The translations under genes were made by a program, and so were the position numbers. Below are positions 50,242 to 59,291 of a DNA stretch of 64,000 nt, piece by piece. How positions within the stretch are numbered: the stretch's first letter is position 1; each line of letters starts with the position of its first letter. This stretch comes from Gymnodinialimonas sp. 57CJ19 (lineage in GTDB: Bacteria > Pseudomonadota > Alphaproteobacteria > Rhodobacterales > Rhodobacteraceae): positions 3,570,001 through 3,634,000 of the forward strand of contig NZ_CP151587.1 in NCBI RefSeq assembly GCF_038396845.1, read 5' to 3'. The notes under the pieces were generated by a model. It did not search any database and was not told where the DNA came from. It was given only the letters and a program-made list of their open reading frames with translations.

Positions 50242-51271
50242 AGAACGGATGATTGCGCGGATTGCCCGCATGGGTCCGATGTCTTTGGCCAACTACATGG
50301 CCGAGTGTCTGCACGACCCCAACCACGGATATTACGCCACCCGCGATCCCTTGGGAGAGAGCGGAGATTTCACCACCGCCCCCGAGATTTCCCAGATGTT
50401 CGGAGAGCTGATCGGCCTATGGCTGGCGCAGGTCTGGATGGATCAGGGCGGCGGCGCCATGCGGCTGGTGGAGCTTGGGCCGGGGCGCGGCACGCTGATG
50501 GCCGATGCGCTAAGGGCGACACGGGCCGTGCCGGGGTTCCACGCGGCGATTGATCTGCATTTGGTAGAGGCCTCTCCGGTCCTACGCGCGGCGCAAAAGC
50601 GAACGTTGGACGGCTACGGGCCCACCTTCCACGACTCACTGGGCGACGTCCCAGAAGGCCCGATGCTGTTGATCGCAAACGAGTTCTTCGACGCGCTGCC
50701 CATTCGTCAGTTCCAGATGAACGACGCGGGCGATTGGCAGGAACGGCAGGTCGGCACGGCAGAGGGCGCGTTGATCTGGGGCCTCGCACCCCCCGCGCCG
50801 CTGGAGGTCCGAGAGGGCTTTACCCCCGGCATGATCGTGGAAACCTGCGCGCCCGCCCAAGCGATCGCCGGGGAAATTGGCCGCCGCGTGGCCCAGGGCG
50901 GCGCGGCGCTGATCGTGGATTACGGCGATTGGCAAAGCCGGGGCGACACCTTCCAGGCGCTGGAAAACCACGCCTATGCCGACCCGCTGGCCACCCCCGG
51001 AGAGGCGGACCTTACTGCCCATGTGGCGTTTGAGCCGATCGCGCAGGAGGCCGGGGTCAACGCTTCGCCGCTGACCACGCAAGGGGTATTCCTGGAACGT
51101 CTGGGCATCACGGTGCGGGCACAGGCGTTGGCCAACAAGCTGCAAGGTCCGGCACTTGACGCCCTTGTCGCCGCGCACCGACGCTTGACGCACCCCGACG
51201 AAATGGGGACGCTGTTCAAGGTGCTGGCGCTGACCCCCAAGGGCGCGCCCCCGCCCCCTGCCCTCGACTAA
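50231..51271 (+). CDS. SAM-dependent methyltransferase, MidA/NDUFAF7 family
   Basis: A 346-residue protein of the MidA/NDUFAF7 family; the mitochondrial relative methylates an arginine of a complex I subunit. DPNHGYYATRDPLGESGDFTTAPEISQMFGELIG opens the family domain, ELGPGRGTLMADALRA is the SAM loop, and LIANEFFDALP follows. The start is GTG, inside the lgt end. Complex I assembly in this organism is a reasonable but unproven role. Confidence 0.88.
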   Translation: MSLKERMIARIARMGPMSLANYMAECLHDPNHGYYATRDPLGESGDFTTAPEISQMFGELIGLWLAQVWMDQGGGAMRLVELGPGRGTLMADALRATRAVPGFHAAIDLHLVEASPVLRAAQKRTLDGYGPTFHDSLGDVPEGPMLLIANEFFDALPIRQFQMNDAGDWQERQVGTAEGALIWGLAPPAPLEVREGFTPGMIVETCAPAQAIAGEIGRRVAQGGAALIVDYGDWQSRGDTFQALENHAYADPLATPGEADLTAHVAFEPIAQEAGVNASPLTTQGVFLERLGITVRAQALANKLQGPALDALVAAHRRLTHPDEMGTLFKVLALTPKGAPPPPALD

Positions 51272-51286
51272 CGCCGGAGTTTCGTG

Positions 51287-52030
51287 ATGACCCTATCGCC
51301 CCTGACCTCCCCGCTATTGGACGGCGTGACCCACGGGTTTTTCACCCGTGAAGGGGGTGCCTCGACCGGGGTCTATGCGGGGTTGAACTGCGGCACAGGA
51401 TCATCCGATCAGGCGGAAGTGGTGGCCGTAAACCGCGCCCGCGTGGCCGAGGCGATGGGGGTGAAGGCTTTGGCGGGCGTGCATCAGGAGCACTCCGCGG
51501 CCGCCGTCGTGGCCGATCTGGAGGCCAAACCCAAGGCCGATGCGCTGGTGACGGCGACGCCCGGCCTTGCGCTGACCATTCTGACCGCCGATTGCCAGCC
51601 CGTGCTTTTTGCCGACACGCAAGCGGGCGTGATCGGGGCGGCCCACGCGGGCTGGAAGGGCGCAGTGGACGGCGTGCTGGAAGCGACGCTGGACAGGATG
51701 GAGGACCTGGGCGCCGACCGCGCCCACGTGAAGGCAGTTATCGGCCCGTCGATCAGCCAACGCGCCTATGAGGTGGGCCAGGAGTTTCTGGAACGTTTCA
51801 TGGATGAAGACCCTGAATATGGGCGCTTTTTCGTGAACGGTGTGGACGGCAAGTATCAGTTCGATCTGGTGGGCTTTGGCCTGTTCCGCCTGCGTGCCGC
51901 TGGCGTGGCCGAAGCCGAATGGACCGGCCATTGCACCTATTCCGATCCGGCCCGGTTCTATTCCTACCGCCGCACGACCCACCGGGGTGAAGCGGACTAC
52001 GGACGGCTGATCGCCTCGATTCGTCTGTAG
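51287..52030 (+). CDS. pgeF: Peptidoglycan editing factor PgeF (DUF152, laccase-domain)
   Basis: A 247-residue protein of the YfiH/DUF152 family. Metal-site residues are in VHQEHSA, LTADCQPVLFAD and AAHAGWKG, with TYSDPARFYSYRR near the end. E. coli PgeF removes wrongly incorporated L-Ser from peptidoglycan precursors, and human FAMIN is related. ATG 51287 after CCGGAG. Third gene of the lgt operon. Confidence 0.92.
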   Translation: MTLSPLTSPLLDGVTHGFFTREGGASTGVYAGLNCGTGSSDQAEVVAVNRARVAEAMGVKALAGVHQEHSAAAVVADLEAKPKADALVTATPGLALTILTADCQPVLFADTQAGVIGAAHAGWKGAVDGVLEATLDRMEDLGADRAHVKAVIGPSISQRAYEVGQEFLERFMDEDPEYGRFFVNGVDGKYQFDLVGFGLFRLRAAGVAEAEWTGHCTYSDPARFYSYRRTTHRGEADYGRLIASIRL

Positions 52031-52324
52031 CGGGGGCGGACCTGTCCGATTCTGGGATTCGGGCCGGAAGCAGCCGCCCGATTGGTTCCGAATTGGACAC
52101 AATCGCGGCGCGACCTGCCCCAAGTTGAGCACAATTTTAAATTGTTTGGCGCACAAGCCTAATGAAACAACGCTTTTGCGCCGCATTCCCCGCCGCAAAA
52201 TTGCCCCGATGATTCACCGCCTGTTAGAGATTTCGCCCCATAAGTGACCCAAACCCGAGCCAGATTAACTGCAACGGAACAAACGCAGCTCGAAACTGAG
52301 CGCTCGGCAAAAAGGAACACGATT

Positions 52325-52456
52325 ATGAAAACGCGTCGCTGGATGGAAACGGTCTTGAACGAAGCGAAAAAAGAGCAGGTTGAATTGCCGTGGGCGCGCA
52401 AAGTGCGCGCTGCACGGCGTGCGGAGAAGCCGCAACTACTGACGGCCGCTGAATAA
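52325..52456 (+). CDS. Short conserved basic protein
   Basis: A 43-residue basic protein, MKTRRWMETVLNEAKK then LPWARKVRAARRAEKP. AAGGA precedes the ATG at 52325. Similar short peptides occur across this family of bacteria without known function. The 210 bases upstream hold AT-rich promoter-like sequence. A terminator-like hairpin lies 95 bases past the stop. Confidence 0.6.
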   Translation: MKTRRWMETVLNEAKKEQVELPWARKVRAARRAEKPQLLTAAE

Positions 52457-52550
52457 GCGGAAAGACCCCGGATAAAAGACCCCGAGGCCCCATAATAATA
52501 TCGCTACCACGGGCGCGGCTAGAATGGCGGCACACCGAAGGATTGCACGG

Positions 52551-52575
52551 AAGGGCGGCCAGAATGGCGGCCCTT
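52551..52575 (+). terminator. Candidate terminator of the short basic protein gene
   Basis: Stem AAGGGCGGCC / GGCGGCCCTT with one mismatch and loop AGAAT, followed by CTTTCGTTT. The loop-and-arm motif AGAATGGCGG occurs twice (52521 and 52561). Confidence 0.5.
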
Positions 52576-52605
52576 CTTTCGTTTCAGGCAAGGGTTTTGC
52601 GCGGA

Positions 52606-54618
52606 TTAAGGCGCGACTTGATAGCTTTGCTCCAAGGCTTGGATCAACGGCTGTAACGCCGTCTCATGGCGGCGCCAGCCCGCAACGGCGGCGGTTCCAA
52701 TGGGCTGCCGGGCCTGCGCGAAGCTGAGGGTCTGGATGCGCCGCCCCGACGCCTCGGGCGCAAGGCAGGCATCGTTCCAAGGCAGATCGACCCCAGCCAG
52801 CAAGGCGCGGATGTGGGGCGCGGGATCAGCGGTAAGCGCCTCATATTCCACCACATGAACCCGGTCGGGCAGCGCCTTTTGCCAGAACGCAACGACGGCA
52901 TCGTGCAAGCGCATGTAATGGCCCATCGCACGCAAATCATAGGCGTAACGGTGAGTGCCCTCCGGGAACATATTGCGATAAAGCGACAGCCCGGTGTCGC
53001 GATGATCGCGTTTGACCAGCACGAAATGGGCGCCCGGAAGTGCCCGCGCCGCGTGACCAATGCGGGAGAACGTGGCGATTGCCTTGTCCGCGATAACCCG
53101 CGCCCCCCCGGTCCGACGCTGTGCCCCCGCAAGGTAGCGCGTGCCGGCGGTGGCCAGCGCCTCGGGCGACAGCGTGTCGTGGCGCAGTGCCTCCAACACG
53201 GGGGACAGCGCACGGGTGAGGAAGGGCATTTCGCCCCCCGCGACCACATCGGGGTGTGCCGCAAGGATGGTCTCGATCAACGTCGTGCCAGAACGCGGCA
53301 GGCCGGTGACGAAAAGCACCGGGTCAGCGGGCCCGTTGGCAGGCAAGTCCTTGAGGGTGCCCCATTCCGCTACCAGCCGCCGCGCTTCGGCCAGATCGGC
53401 GTCAAAATTGTAGGGATAAGCCTTTGCCATCAACCGGTTCGCCACATCGAGATGCGGGAAAACGGCGTCGTGTTCGCCCATATCCCCCCGCGCTTTGGCA
53501 GCAGCAAAATGCAGAGAGGCCCTGTCATAGGGTTTGAGGTCCGCACGCGCCAAGGCCGTTTCCAGCAGGGGCAACATCGGGTCATCGGCGGTGATCTTGC
53601 GCCCGTTCATATAGGCGCGAAAGGCCTCTCCACTGGTGGGATTGGCCGCGATGGCCGCCGATAGCCCGGCCTCGGCAGCCGAGAAATCGCCGGCGGATTG
53701 GTGCAATTGCGCCCGGTGGATCAGCAGCGCGTCGGTGGGGGTGGTCAGCGCGTGGTCCAGTACCGCCTCGGCCCCTCGGATGTCGCCGGATTCCTCTAGG
53801 CCGATCGCGGTCGTGCGCAGTAACGGCACCCGCGCGGCACCGGCTTTGATCGCCACTTTGGCGGCCTCTAGCGCGCGGTCGCCCTGCCCGGTTTGCGCCA
53901 AGGACAGCGCCAGCTCGGTCGCCCCGCGCATGGACGTCGACTTGGCCCCTTCCAGAGCGGCGACGGCCTCTTCCGGGCGTCCGGTGTCGCGGAAAAGGCG
54001 CGCGCGGGCGACGGTGGCCTCAGGCGAGGACTGGCCCGCCAGCGTGGCTTCGGCCTGCGCTGGACGCCCCTCGGTCCCATAGGCGCGGGCAAGGGCAAGC
54101 CGCGCGGGCGTGTGGGACGGATCACGGGTTGTCGCGGCCTCAAGCGCGGCGACGGCGGGTTTCGACAGGGCAAGCCGCGCCTCCCCCAGCAGATAGACCG
54201 GCCAAAACGCCGCTGGCGCCCGTTTGTTCAAGGCGATGGCCGCGGCCTCGGCCTGCTCCGCCCGGCCCGCCTTGAGCGCTTGCAGGATCGGGCGGGCGTC
54301 AGCCTCGGACCCCAGTGGGATCTTGGCGCGCTGCGCGTCCTTCTCCAGTTTCACCCGCGCACCGCCCCGCAGGACCCCGTGCAGACCTTGCCAAATAGCG
54401 GCCTCTTTCGGCTTGCGTTTCAGGGCCGCGCGAAAGCCTGCTTCGGCCTGTTTGGGATCCCGATCCGCAAGGCAACGGGCCCGCTGAAACAGCACCTCGG
54501 GGATGTAGGGTTTTACGGAAAGGATACGGTCATAGAGCGCCACGGCCGCGTCGATCTGGCCCGCCTGTTGCGCGCTCAACCCCTCGCGATACAGGGCGGT
54601 AAGGTCAAGCGGCGCCAT
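52606..54618 (-). CDS. TPR-containing sulfotransferase
   Basis: A 670-residue protein. Residues 1-400 hold an array of TPR-like helical repeats; residues 420-670 are a sulfotransferase domain with the PAPS phosphate-binding loop GLPRSGTTLIETILAAHP, the 3'-phosphate contact region near LVKRDHRDTGLSLYRNMF, and a C-terminal end with WRRHETAL. Such fusions are common in marine alphaproteobacteria and may sulfate polysaccharides or proteins. The PAPS-forming enzyme is encoded 2 kb away. It begins 3 bases after the end of the lrp gene. Confidence 0.85.
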   Translation of the reverse strand: MAPLDLTALYREGLSAQQAGQIDAAVALYDRILSVKPYIPEVLFQRARCLADRDPKQAEAGFRAALKRKPKEAAIWQGLHGVLRGGARVKLEKDAQRAKIPLGSEADARPILQALKAGRAEQAEAAAIALNKRAPAAFWPVYLLGEARLALSKPAVAALEAATTRDPSHTPARLALARAYGTEGRPAQAEATLAGQSSPEATVARARLFRDTGRPEEAVAALEGAKSTSMRGATELALSLAQTGQGDRALEAAKVAIKAGAARVPLLRTTAIGLEESGDIRGAEAVLDHALTTPTDALLIHRAQLHQSAGDFSAAEAGLSAAIAANPTSGEAFRAYMNGRKITADDPMLPLLETALARADLKPYDRASLHFAAAKARGDMGEHDAVFPHLDVANRLMAKAYPYNFDADLAEARRLVAEWGTLKDLPANGPADPVLFVTGLPRSGTTLIETILAAHPDVVAGGEMPFLTRALSPVLEALRHDTLSPEALATAGTRYLAGAQRRTGGARVIADKAIATFSRIGHAARALPGAHFVLVKRDHRDTGLSLYRNMFPEGTHRYAYDLRAMGHYMRLHDAVVAFWQKALPDRVHVVEYEALTADPAPHIRALLAGVDLPWNDACLAPEASGRRIQTLSFAQARQPIGTAAVAGWRRHETALQPLIQALEQSYQVAP

Positions 54619-54621
54619 GGT

Positions 54622-55122
54622 TCAGGCGATCTGCGCGAGGCGTTCTTCCATCACGTCGAAGGGCACGCCGGGGGTGTCTTTGGCGCCCCGGATCACCAGC
54701 GACGTGCGCACAGATGCCACGTTGGGGGCAGAGGTCAGCTCTCCGGTCAGGAAGCTTTGGAAGGACGACAGGTCCGGGGCAACGCATTTGAGGATAAAGT
54801 CGATGTCGCCGTTCAGCATGTGGCATTCACGGACCAGCGGCCAGCCGTGGCAACGCTCTTCAAACGCCATCAAGTCAGATTCGGCCTGCGACGCGAGGCT
54901 GATCATCGCGAAGACCTGCACCTCGAACCCCAGTTGGCGGGCGTCCACCTCGGCATGGTAGCCGGTAATGTAGCCCGCTTCTTCCAGGGTGCGCACCCGA
55001 CGCAGGCACGGCGGCGCCGAGATGCCGACGCGCTTGGCCAGTTCCACGTTCGTCATGCGACCATCGCCTTGCAGTTCGGCCAGAATCTTCCGGTCGATCT
55101 CGTCCAGTTTGGTTTGCGGCAT
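54622..55122 (-). CDS. Lrp/AsnC family transcriptional regulator
   Basis: A 166-residue regulator: N-terminal helix-turn-helix (IDRKILAELQGDGRMTNVELAKRVGISAPPCLRRVRTLEEAGYI) and C-terminal RAM domain for amino-acid sensing (HMLNGDIDFILKCVAPDL). Divergent from trxB with 188 bases between; the gap has AT-rich repeats such as TTGCGCAATTATATTTC that could be its binding sites. Confidence 0.9.
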   Translation of the reverse strand: MPQTKLDEIDRKILAELQGDGRMTNVELAKRVGISAPPCLRRVRTLEEAGYITGYHAEVDARQLGFEVQVFAMISLASQAESDLMAFEERCHGWPLVRECHMLNGDIDFILKCVAPDLSSFQSFLTGELTSAPNVASVRTSLVIRGAKDTPGVPFDVMEERLAQIA

Positions 55123-55310
55123 TGGTCGTCGTTCCCTGCATGCGCGATTTTCAGATGAACCGCAGCCCTAGTTGTTTGCGCAATTATATTTCACGGTCGC
55201 GCAAGAATTGGAATAGGTCACGTGCAATTGAGTGTATTTTTGCGGGGCTTTAAACGGGACGCGGAGGGGGATATATCGCGGGGGTCACACCGCCGCTGGA
55301 GAGCCACCCC

Positions 55311-56306
55311 ATGTCCGAGTCCCGCCACACCCGCCTTCTTATCATCGGCTCCGGCCCCGCAGGCTATACCGCCGGCGTCTATGCCAGCCGTGCGATGTTG
55401 GAACCGATCTTGGTGCAGGGCATCCAGCCCGGCGGCCAGCTGACGATCACCACAGATGTGGAGAATTGGCCCGGCGACAATTCCGTGATGGGCCCTGATC
55501 TGATGGTCCGCATGGAGGCGCACGCCAAGGAAATGGGGACCGAGATCATCGGCGATCACATCCAATCGCTCGATCTGTCGAAGCGGCCCTTCACGGCGCA
55601 GGGCGACAGCGGCACGACCTACACGGCGGATTCGGTTATTCTGGCGACGGGCGCCCAGGCGAAGTGGTTGGGCTTGCCGTCCGAGGAACACTTCAAGGGC
55701 TTTGGCGTATCGGCCTGCGCCACTTGCGACGGCTTCTTCTATCGCGGTCAAGAGATTGTCGTGATCGGCGGCGGCAATACTGCTGTGGAAGAGGCGCTGT
55801 TCCTGACCAACTTCGCCAGCAAGGTCACCCTGGTCCACCGCCGCGATAGCCTGCGGGCCGAAAAGATCATGCAAGATCGCCTGTTCAAGAACCCCAAGGT
55901 TGAGGTTCTGTGGAACCACTCGGTCGAGGAAGTCGTGGGCACGTCCGAGCCGCGCGGCGTCGAAGGCGTGCGTGCCAAGCACGTAGAGACCGGGGAAATC
56001 ACGGAAATTCCCTGCAAAGGCTTCTTCGTCGCCATCGGCCACGCGCCCGCGACGGAATTGGTCAAAGACCAGCTGGACATGCACAACGGCGGCTATGTGA
56101 AGGTGCAGGCAGGGACGACTAAAACCTCGATCCCCGGTGTTTTCGCAGCGGGCGATTTGACCGACCACGTCTACCGCCAAGCGGTGACGAGCGCAGGCAT
56201 GGGCTGCATGGCGGCGCTGGACGCAGAGAAGTTCCTGGCCGAGATGGAGGGCGAAGACGTCGCCGAGGCAGGCGCCTATGCCGCGCCCGTGGATGCGGCT
56301 GAGTAA
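55311..56306 (+). CDS. trxB: Thioredoxin-disulfide reductase
   Basis: A 331-residue flavoprotein that reduces thioredoxin with NADPH. The FAD site [16 protein letters not shown], the redox pair in ACATCDG, the NADP site [13 protein letters not shown] with HRRD, and the C-terminal [21 protein letters not shown] are all canonical. GGAGAG precedes the ATG. A hairpin at 56326-56350 followed by TTT probably ends its transcript. Confidence 0.95.
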   Translation: MSESRHTRLLIIGSGPAGYTAGVYASRAMLEPILVQGIQPGGQLTITTDVENWPGDNSVMGPDLMVRMEAHAKEMGTEIIGDHIQSLDLSKRPFTAQGDSGTTYTADSVILATGAQAKWLGLPSEEHFKGFGVSACATCDGFFYRGQEIVVIGGGNTAVEEALFLTNFASKVTLVHRRDSLRAEKIMQDRLFKNPKVEVLWNHSVEEVVGTSEPRGVEGVRAKHVETGEITEIPCKGFFVAIGHAPATELVKDQLDMHNGGYVKVQAGTTKTSIPGVFAAGDLTDHVYRQAVTSAGMGCMAALDAEKFLAEMEGEDVAEAGAYAAPVDAAE

Positions 56307-56325
56307 CGCGTTTCGGCGACATTGA

Positions 56326-56350
56326 GGGGGCGGGTTCGCCCTGCCCCTTT
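56326..56350 (+). terminator. Candidate trxB terminator
   Basis: GGGGCGGG and CCCTGCCCC pair around a TTCG loop (one bulged base), followed by TTT, 20 bases after the trxB stop. A second hairpin with AAGCCGC/GCGGCTT arms follows at 56421-56452. Confidence 0.6.
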
Positions 56351-56486
56351 GCACTGAATGCTCTGCAAGTTTCCTTGAAACCTGCCACATTCTTAACGAA
56401 TTTCGCTTTTAGATAACCCGAAGCCGCCCTGACAACCCGTCGGGCGCGGCTTTCGTGCGCCGCAAAGTCACTTTAGGAAAATTTTA

Positions 56487-56551
56487 TGTTCATCGATGAA
56501 CAAAGTTCTTTGACATGGCGGCCAGTTGTGGCATGCGTTCATCCGTGAACA
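56487..56551 (+). promoter_or_regulatory. Two operator-like palindromes and a TTGACA box upstream of the MarR-SAT-APSK gene
   Basis: TGTTCATCGATGAACA (56487-56502) is a perfect 16-bp palindrome. GTTCATCCGTGAAC (56537-56550) is a near copy, and both are followed by AAA(G/C)TT. Their centres are 49 bases apart. TTGACA lies between them at 56510-56515. This is the layout of a MarR-type autoregulated promoter. Confidence 0.65.
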
Positions 56552-56570
56552 AACTTTGGACCTGAACTTT

Positions 56571-58640
56571 ATGCCCGCCCCTGTGACCCTGCCGGAAGAT
56601 GACCTTCTCTTCCGCCTTCTGCGCCAGATTGACGTCGCGCCGGAAGGCTCGCAACGGGTGACGGCGCAGGCGCTTGGCGTCAGCCTGGGCAAACTAAACG
56701 CGCTGTTGCGTGCGGTGACCGAGGCCGGGTTTGTGCAGATCAACGACAGTGACAGCCCCGACCGACGCCAAAAGGTCAGCTACACGCTGACCCCGCGGGG
56801 GGCCGCCCATAAATCGCGGCTGGTGGATACGTTCCTTGCCCGCAAACTGAATGAATACAACGCGCTACACGCCGAACTGACCGGCAAGGCGCTTTCCTCA
56901 AAGCTTTCGAAAAATAGGACTACGACCATGGCAGCCCCCCTCCACGCTCCGATCCCGGAGCTTTATGTCTCTTACGACAGCGCCCAGAAACTGAAGGTTG
57001 AGGCGGCTGAATTGCCCTCCTGGGACCTGACCGCCCGTCAGGTTTGCGATCTGGAACTGCTGATGAACGGCGGCTTTAACCCTTTGAAAGGGTTTATGGG
57101 CGAAGATGACTACAACGGTGTGGTCGAAGACATGCGCACCACCGATGGCACTCTTTGGCCGATGCCAATCACTCTGGACGTGTCTGAAGCGTTCGCCGGG
57201 GACGTGGAACCTGGCCAAGACATCGCCCTGCGCGACGCAGAAGGCGTGATCCTTGCGATTTTGTCGATCAGCGACAAGTGGACGCCGAACAAAGCCGTGG
57301 AAGCGGCGAAGGTGTACGGCGCCGATGACATTGCGCATCCGGCGGTGAACTACCTGCATAATGTTGCGGGCCCGATCTATCTGGGCGGCGCAATTACCGG
57401 CATTCAACAGCCGGTGCACTATGATTTCCGCGCCCGTCGCGACACCCCGAATGAGCTGCGCGCCTATTTCCGCAAGCTTGGCTGGCGTAAGATTGTGGCG
57501 TTCCAGACCCGCAACCCGCTCCACCGCGCCCATCAGGAACTGACGTTCCGCGCGGCAAAAGAAGCACAGGCCAACCTGCTGATCCATCCCGTTGTGGGCA
57601 TGACCAAGCCGGGCGACGTGGATCACTTCACCCGCGTGCGCTGCTATGAGGCCGTGCTGGACCAATACCCCGCCGCGACGACCTCGATGAGCCTGCTGAA
57701 CCTCGCCATGCGCATGGCCGGCCCGCGGGAGGCCGTTTGGCACGGTCTGATCCGCAAAAACCACGGCTGCACCCACTTCATCGTGGGTCGTGACCACGCC
57801 GGACCGGGCAAGAACTCTGCAGGCGAAGATTTCTATGGCCCCTACGACGCGCAGGATCTGTTCCGCGAGCATCAGGAGGAAATGGGCATCGAAATGGTCG
57901 ACTTCAAACACATGGTTTATGTGCAGGAGCGCGCCCAATACGAGCCCAACGATGAAATCGAAGACCGCGATAACGTGACGATCCTCAACATCTCGGGCAC
58001 GGAACTGCGCCGCCGTCTGCGCGAAGGGCTGGAAATCCCTGAGTGGTTCAGCTTCCCGCAGGTGGTGAAAGAGCTTCGCCGCACCTCTCCCCCGCGCTCG
58101 CAGCAGGGTTTCACGGTGTTCTTCACCGGGCTTTCCGGTTCGGGCAAATCCACCATCGCCAACGCGATCATGGTGAAGTTGATGGAGCAAGGCGGCCGTC
58201 CCGTGACGCTGCTGGACGGCGATCTGGTGCGCAAGAACCTGTCGTCCGAGCTGGGGTTCAGCAAAGAGCACCGCGATCTGAACATCCGCCGGATTGGCTA
58301 TGTTGCGTCGGAAATTACCAAGAACGGCGGTATCGCCATCTGCGCGCCCATCGCACCCTACACGGCCACCCGCCGCGCGGTCCGCGAAGAGATTGAGCAG
58401 TTCGGCGCGTTTGTGGAAACCCACGTGGCGACCTCGTTGGAGGAATGCGAACGCCGCGACCGCAAGGGCCTGTACAAGCTGGCGCGTGAGGGCAAGATCA
58501 AGGAATTCACAGGGATTTCCGACCCTTATGAGGCCCCCACCAATGCCGAACTGGTTGTGGATACCGAAGGCATGGACGTCGATTACTGCGCACAGCAGGT
58601 GTTGCTGAAGCTGGAAAGCATGGGCCTGATCAAGGCCTGA
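56571..58640 (+). CDS. sat-cysC: MarR-type EPS-associated regulator fused to ATP sulfurylase/APS kinase
   Basis: One open frame of 689 residues. Residues 6-105 match the MarR family EPS-associated regulator: LPEDDLLFRLLRQIDVA, VTAQALGVSLGKLNALLRAV as recognition region, and LTPRGAAHKSRLVDTFL. From Met120 (ATG 56928, preceded by AGGA) begins a complete bifunctional enzyme: sulfurylase with QTRNPLHRAHQ (312-322) and GRDHAG (406-411), then APS kinase with Walker A GLSGSGKST (520-528) and GLYKLAREGKIKEFTG. It turns sulfate into PAPS. The junction contains AAAAA; one more A would create a TAG stop, as expected for two genes. An upstream TTG (56526) is in frame but less likely as start. Confidence 0.85.
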   Translation: MPAPVTLPEDDLLFRLLRQIDVAPEGSQRVTAQALGVSLGKLNALLRAVTEAGFVQINDSDSPDRRQKVSYTLTPRGAAHKSRLVDTFLARKLNEYNALHAELTGKALSSKLSKNRTTTMAAPLHAPIPELYVSYDSAQKLKVEAAELPSWDLTARQVCDLELLMNGGFNPLKGFMGEDDYNGVVEDMRTTDGTLWPMPITLDVSEAFAGDVEPGQDIALRDAEGVILAILSISDKWTPNKAVEAAKVYGADDIAHPAVNYLHNVAGPIYLGGAITGIQQPVHYDFRARRDTPNELRAYFRKLGWRKIVAFQTRNPLHRAHQELTFRAAKEAQANLLIHPVVGMTKPGDVDHFTRVRCYEAVLDQYPAATTSMSLLNLAMRMAGPREAVWHGLIRKNHGCTHFIVGRDHAGPGKNSAGEDFYGPYDAQDLFREHQEEMGIEMVDFKHMVYVQERAQYEPNDEIEDRDNVTILNISGTELRRRLREGLEIPEWFSFPQVVKELRRTSPPRSQQGFTVFFTGLSGSGKSTIANAIMVKLMEQGGRPVTLLDGDLVRKNLSSELGFSKEHRDLNIRRIGYVASEITKNGGIAICAPIAPYTATRRAVREEIEQFGAFVETHVATSLEECERRDRKGLYKLAREGKIKEFTGISDPYEAPTNAELVVDTEGMDVDYCAQQVLLKLESMGLIKA

Positions 58641-58661
58641 GAAGCGACCAATAAAAAGAAA

Positions 58662-58687
58662 CCGGCCCTTGGCGTTCCAAGGGCCGG
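58662..58687. terminator. Bidirectional hairpin between convergent genes
   Basis: Perfect 11-bp stem CCGGCCCTTGG / CCAAGGGCCGG with a CGTT loop, between the sulfurylase and PRC-barrel genes. On the minus strand it is followed by TTTCTTTTTATT, so it terminates the PRC transcript well. Confidence 0.8.
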
Positions 58688-58709
58688 CCTTCGTTTCAGC
58701 GCCGCGCTA

Positions 58710-59069
58710 TCAGATCCAATAGTAGGGAGCCGCGAAGTAATCGTGAGTCCGCGTCTCCCAGTCCCGGTTGCGATACCAATCATTTGGCCGCTCCGGTGCG
58801 CCCGTGAGCTGTTGTTCCGTAATTGACGTGACATAGCCATTCTTGGACGTGTCATAGGTCAGTTTGTTCCACGGAATTGGGTGGTGTTCCTCACCCATCC
58901 CAAGAAAGCCGCCAAAGCCCATCACGGCGTAGGATACCTTGCCGGACTTCTTGTCGATCATCAGATGGTCAATCTCACCGACCTTTTCGCCGCCAAGGCC
59001 GTAGACCGTGGTGCCGTTCACATCGGCTGAACTGACCAGTGGATTAGTTTCATAGCTATCGAGTGCCAT
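58710..59069 (-). CDS. PRC-barrel domain protein
   Basis: A 119-residue PRC-barrel protein: NPLVSSADVNGTTVYGLGGEKVGEIDHLMIDKKSGKVSYAVMGFGGFLGMGEEHHPIPW. PRC barrels bind RNA, pigments or protein partners. The C-terminus is Arg/Tyr-rich (WYRNRDWETRTHDYFAAPYYW), unlike most members. GGAGA before the ATG at 59069; the frame upstream to 59261 lacks coding character. Confidence 0.85.
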   Translation of the reverse strand: MALDSYETNPLVSSADVNGTTVYGLGGEKVGEIDHLMIDKKSGKVSYAVMGFGGFLGMGEEHHPIPWNKLTYDTSKNGYVTSITEQQLTGAPERPNDWYRNRDWETRTHDYFAAPYYWI

Positions 59070-59189
59070 TGTACGTCTCCTTCTTCGGTTGCGGTAAAGA
59101 GGAAACGAATGGGGCCGTGCGATGTTCCAAGATTTCTTAAGACGAGAGGCCTTAACACGAAAGCCAGTCGGCGGCGCGACCCAACCGGG

Positions 59190-59281
59190 GCCCAGAGTTT
59201 TGCAAAACTCTGGGCAGCCTTTTGCAAAAGGCTCGTTAGGCCCTTGCAAGGGCCTGGACAAATCCTTGCAAGGATTTGTCC
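59190..59281. repeat. Array of four TTGCAA-centred perfect palindromes
   Basis: Palindromes of 26, 18, 18 and 26 bp at 59190-59215, 59216-59233, 59238-59255 and 59256-59281, all perfect and all centred on TTGCAA. Outer and inner pairs mirror in length, and a CGTT spacer lies in the middle. Centres are at 59202.5, 59224.5, 59246.5 and 59268.5: exactly 22 bases apart. The array ends 10 bases past the 3' end of the MORN gene. Confidence 0.85.
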
Positions 59282-59291
59282 GCGCGGTGGG

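Noticed and set aside
56526..56570. Upstream TTG start for the MarR-sulfurylase frame
   Set aside because: It would add 15 residues that overlap the second operator palindrome and precede the family N-terminus; the ATG at 56571 is more natural.
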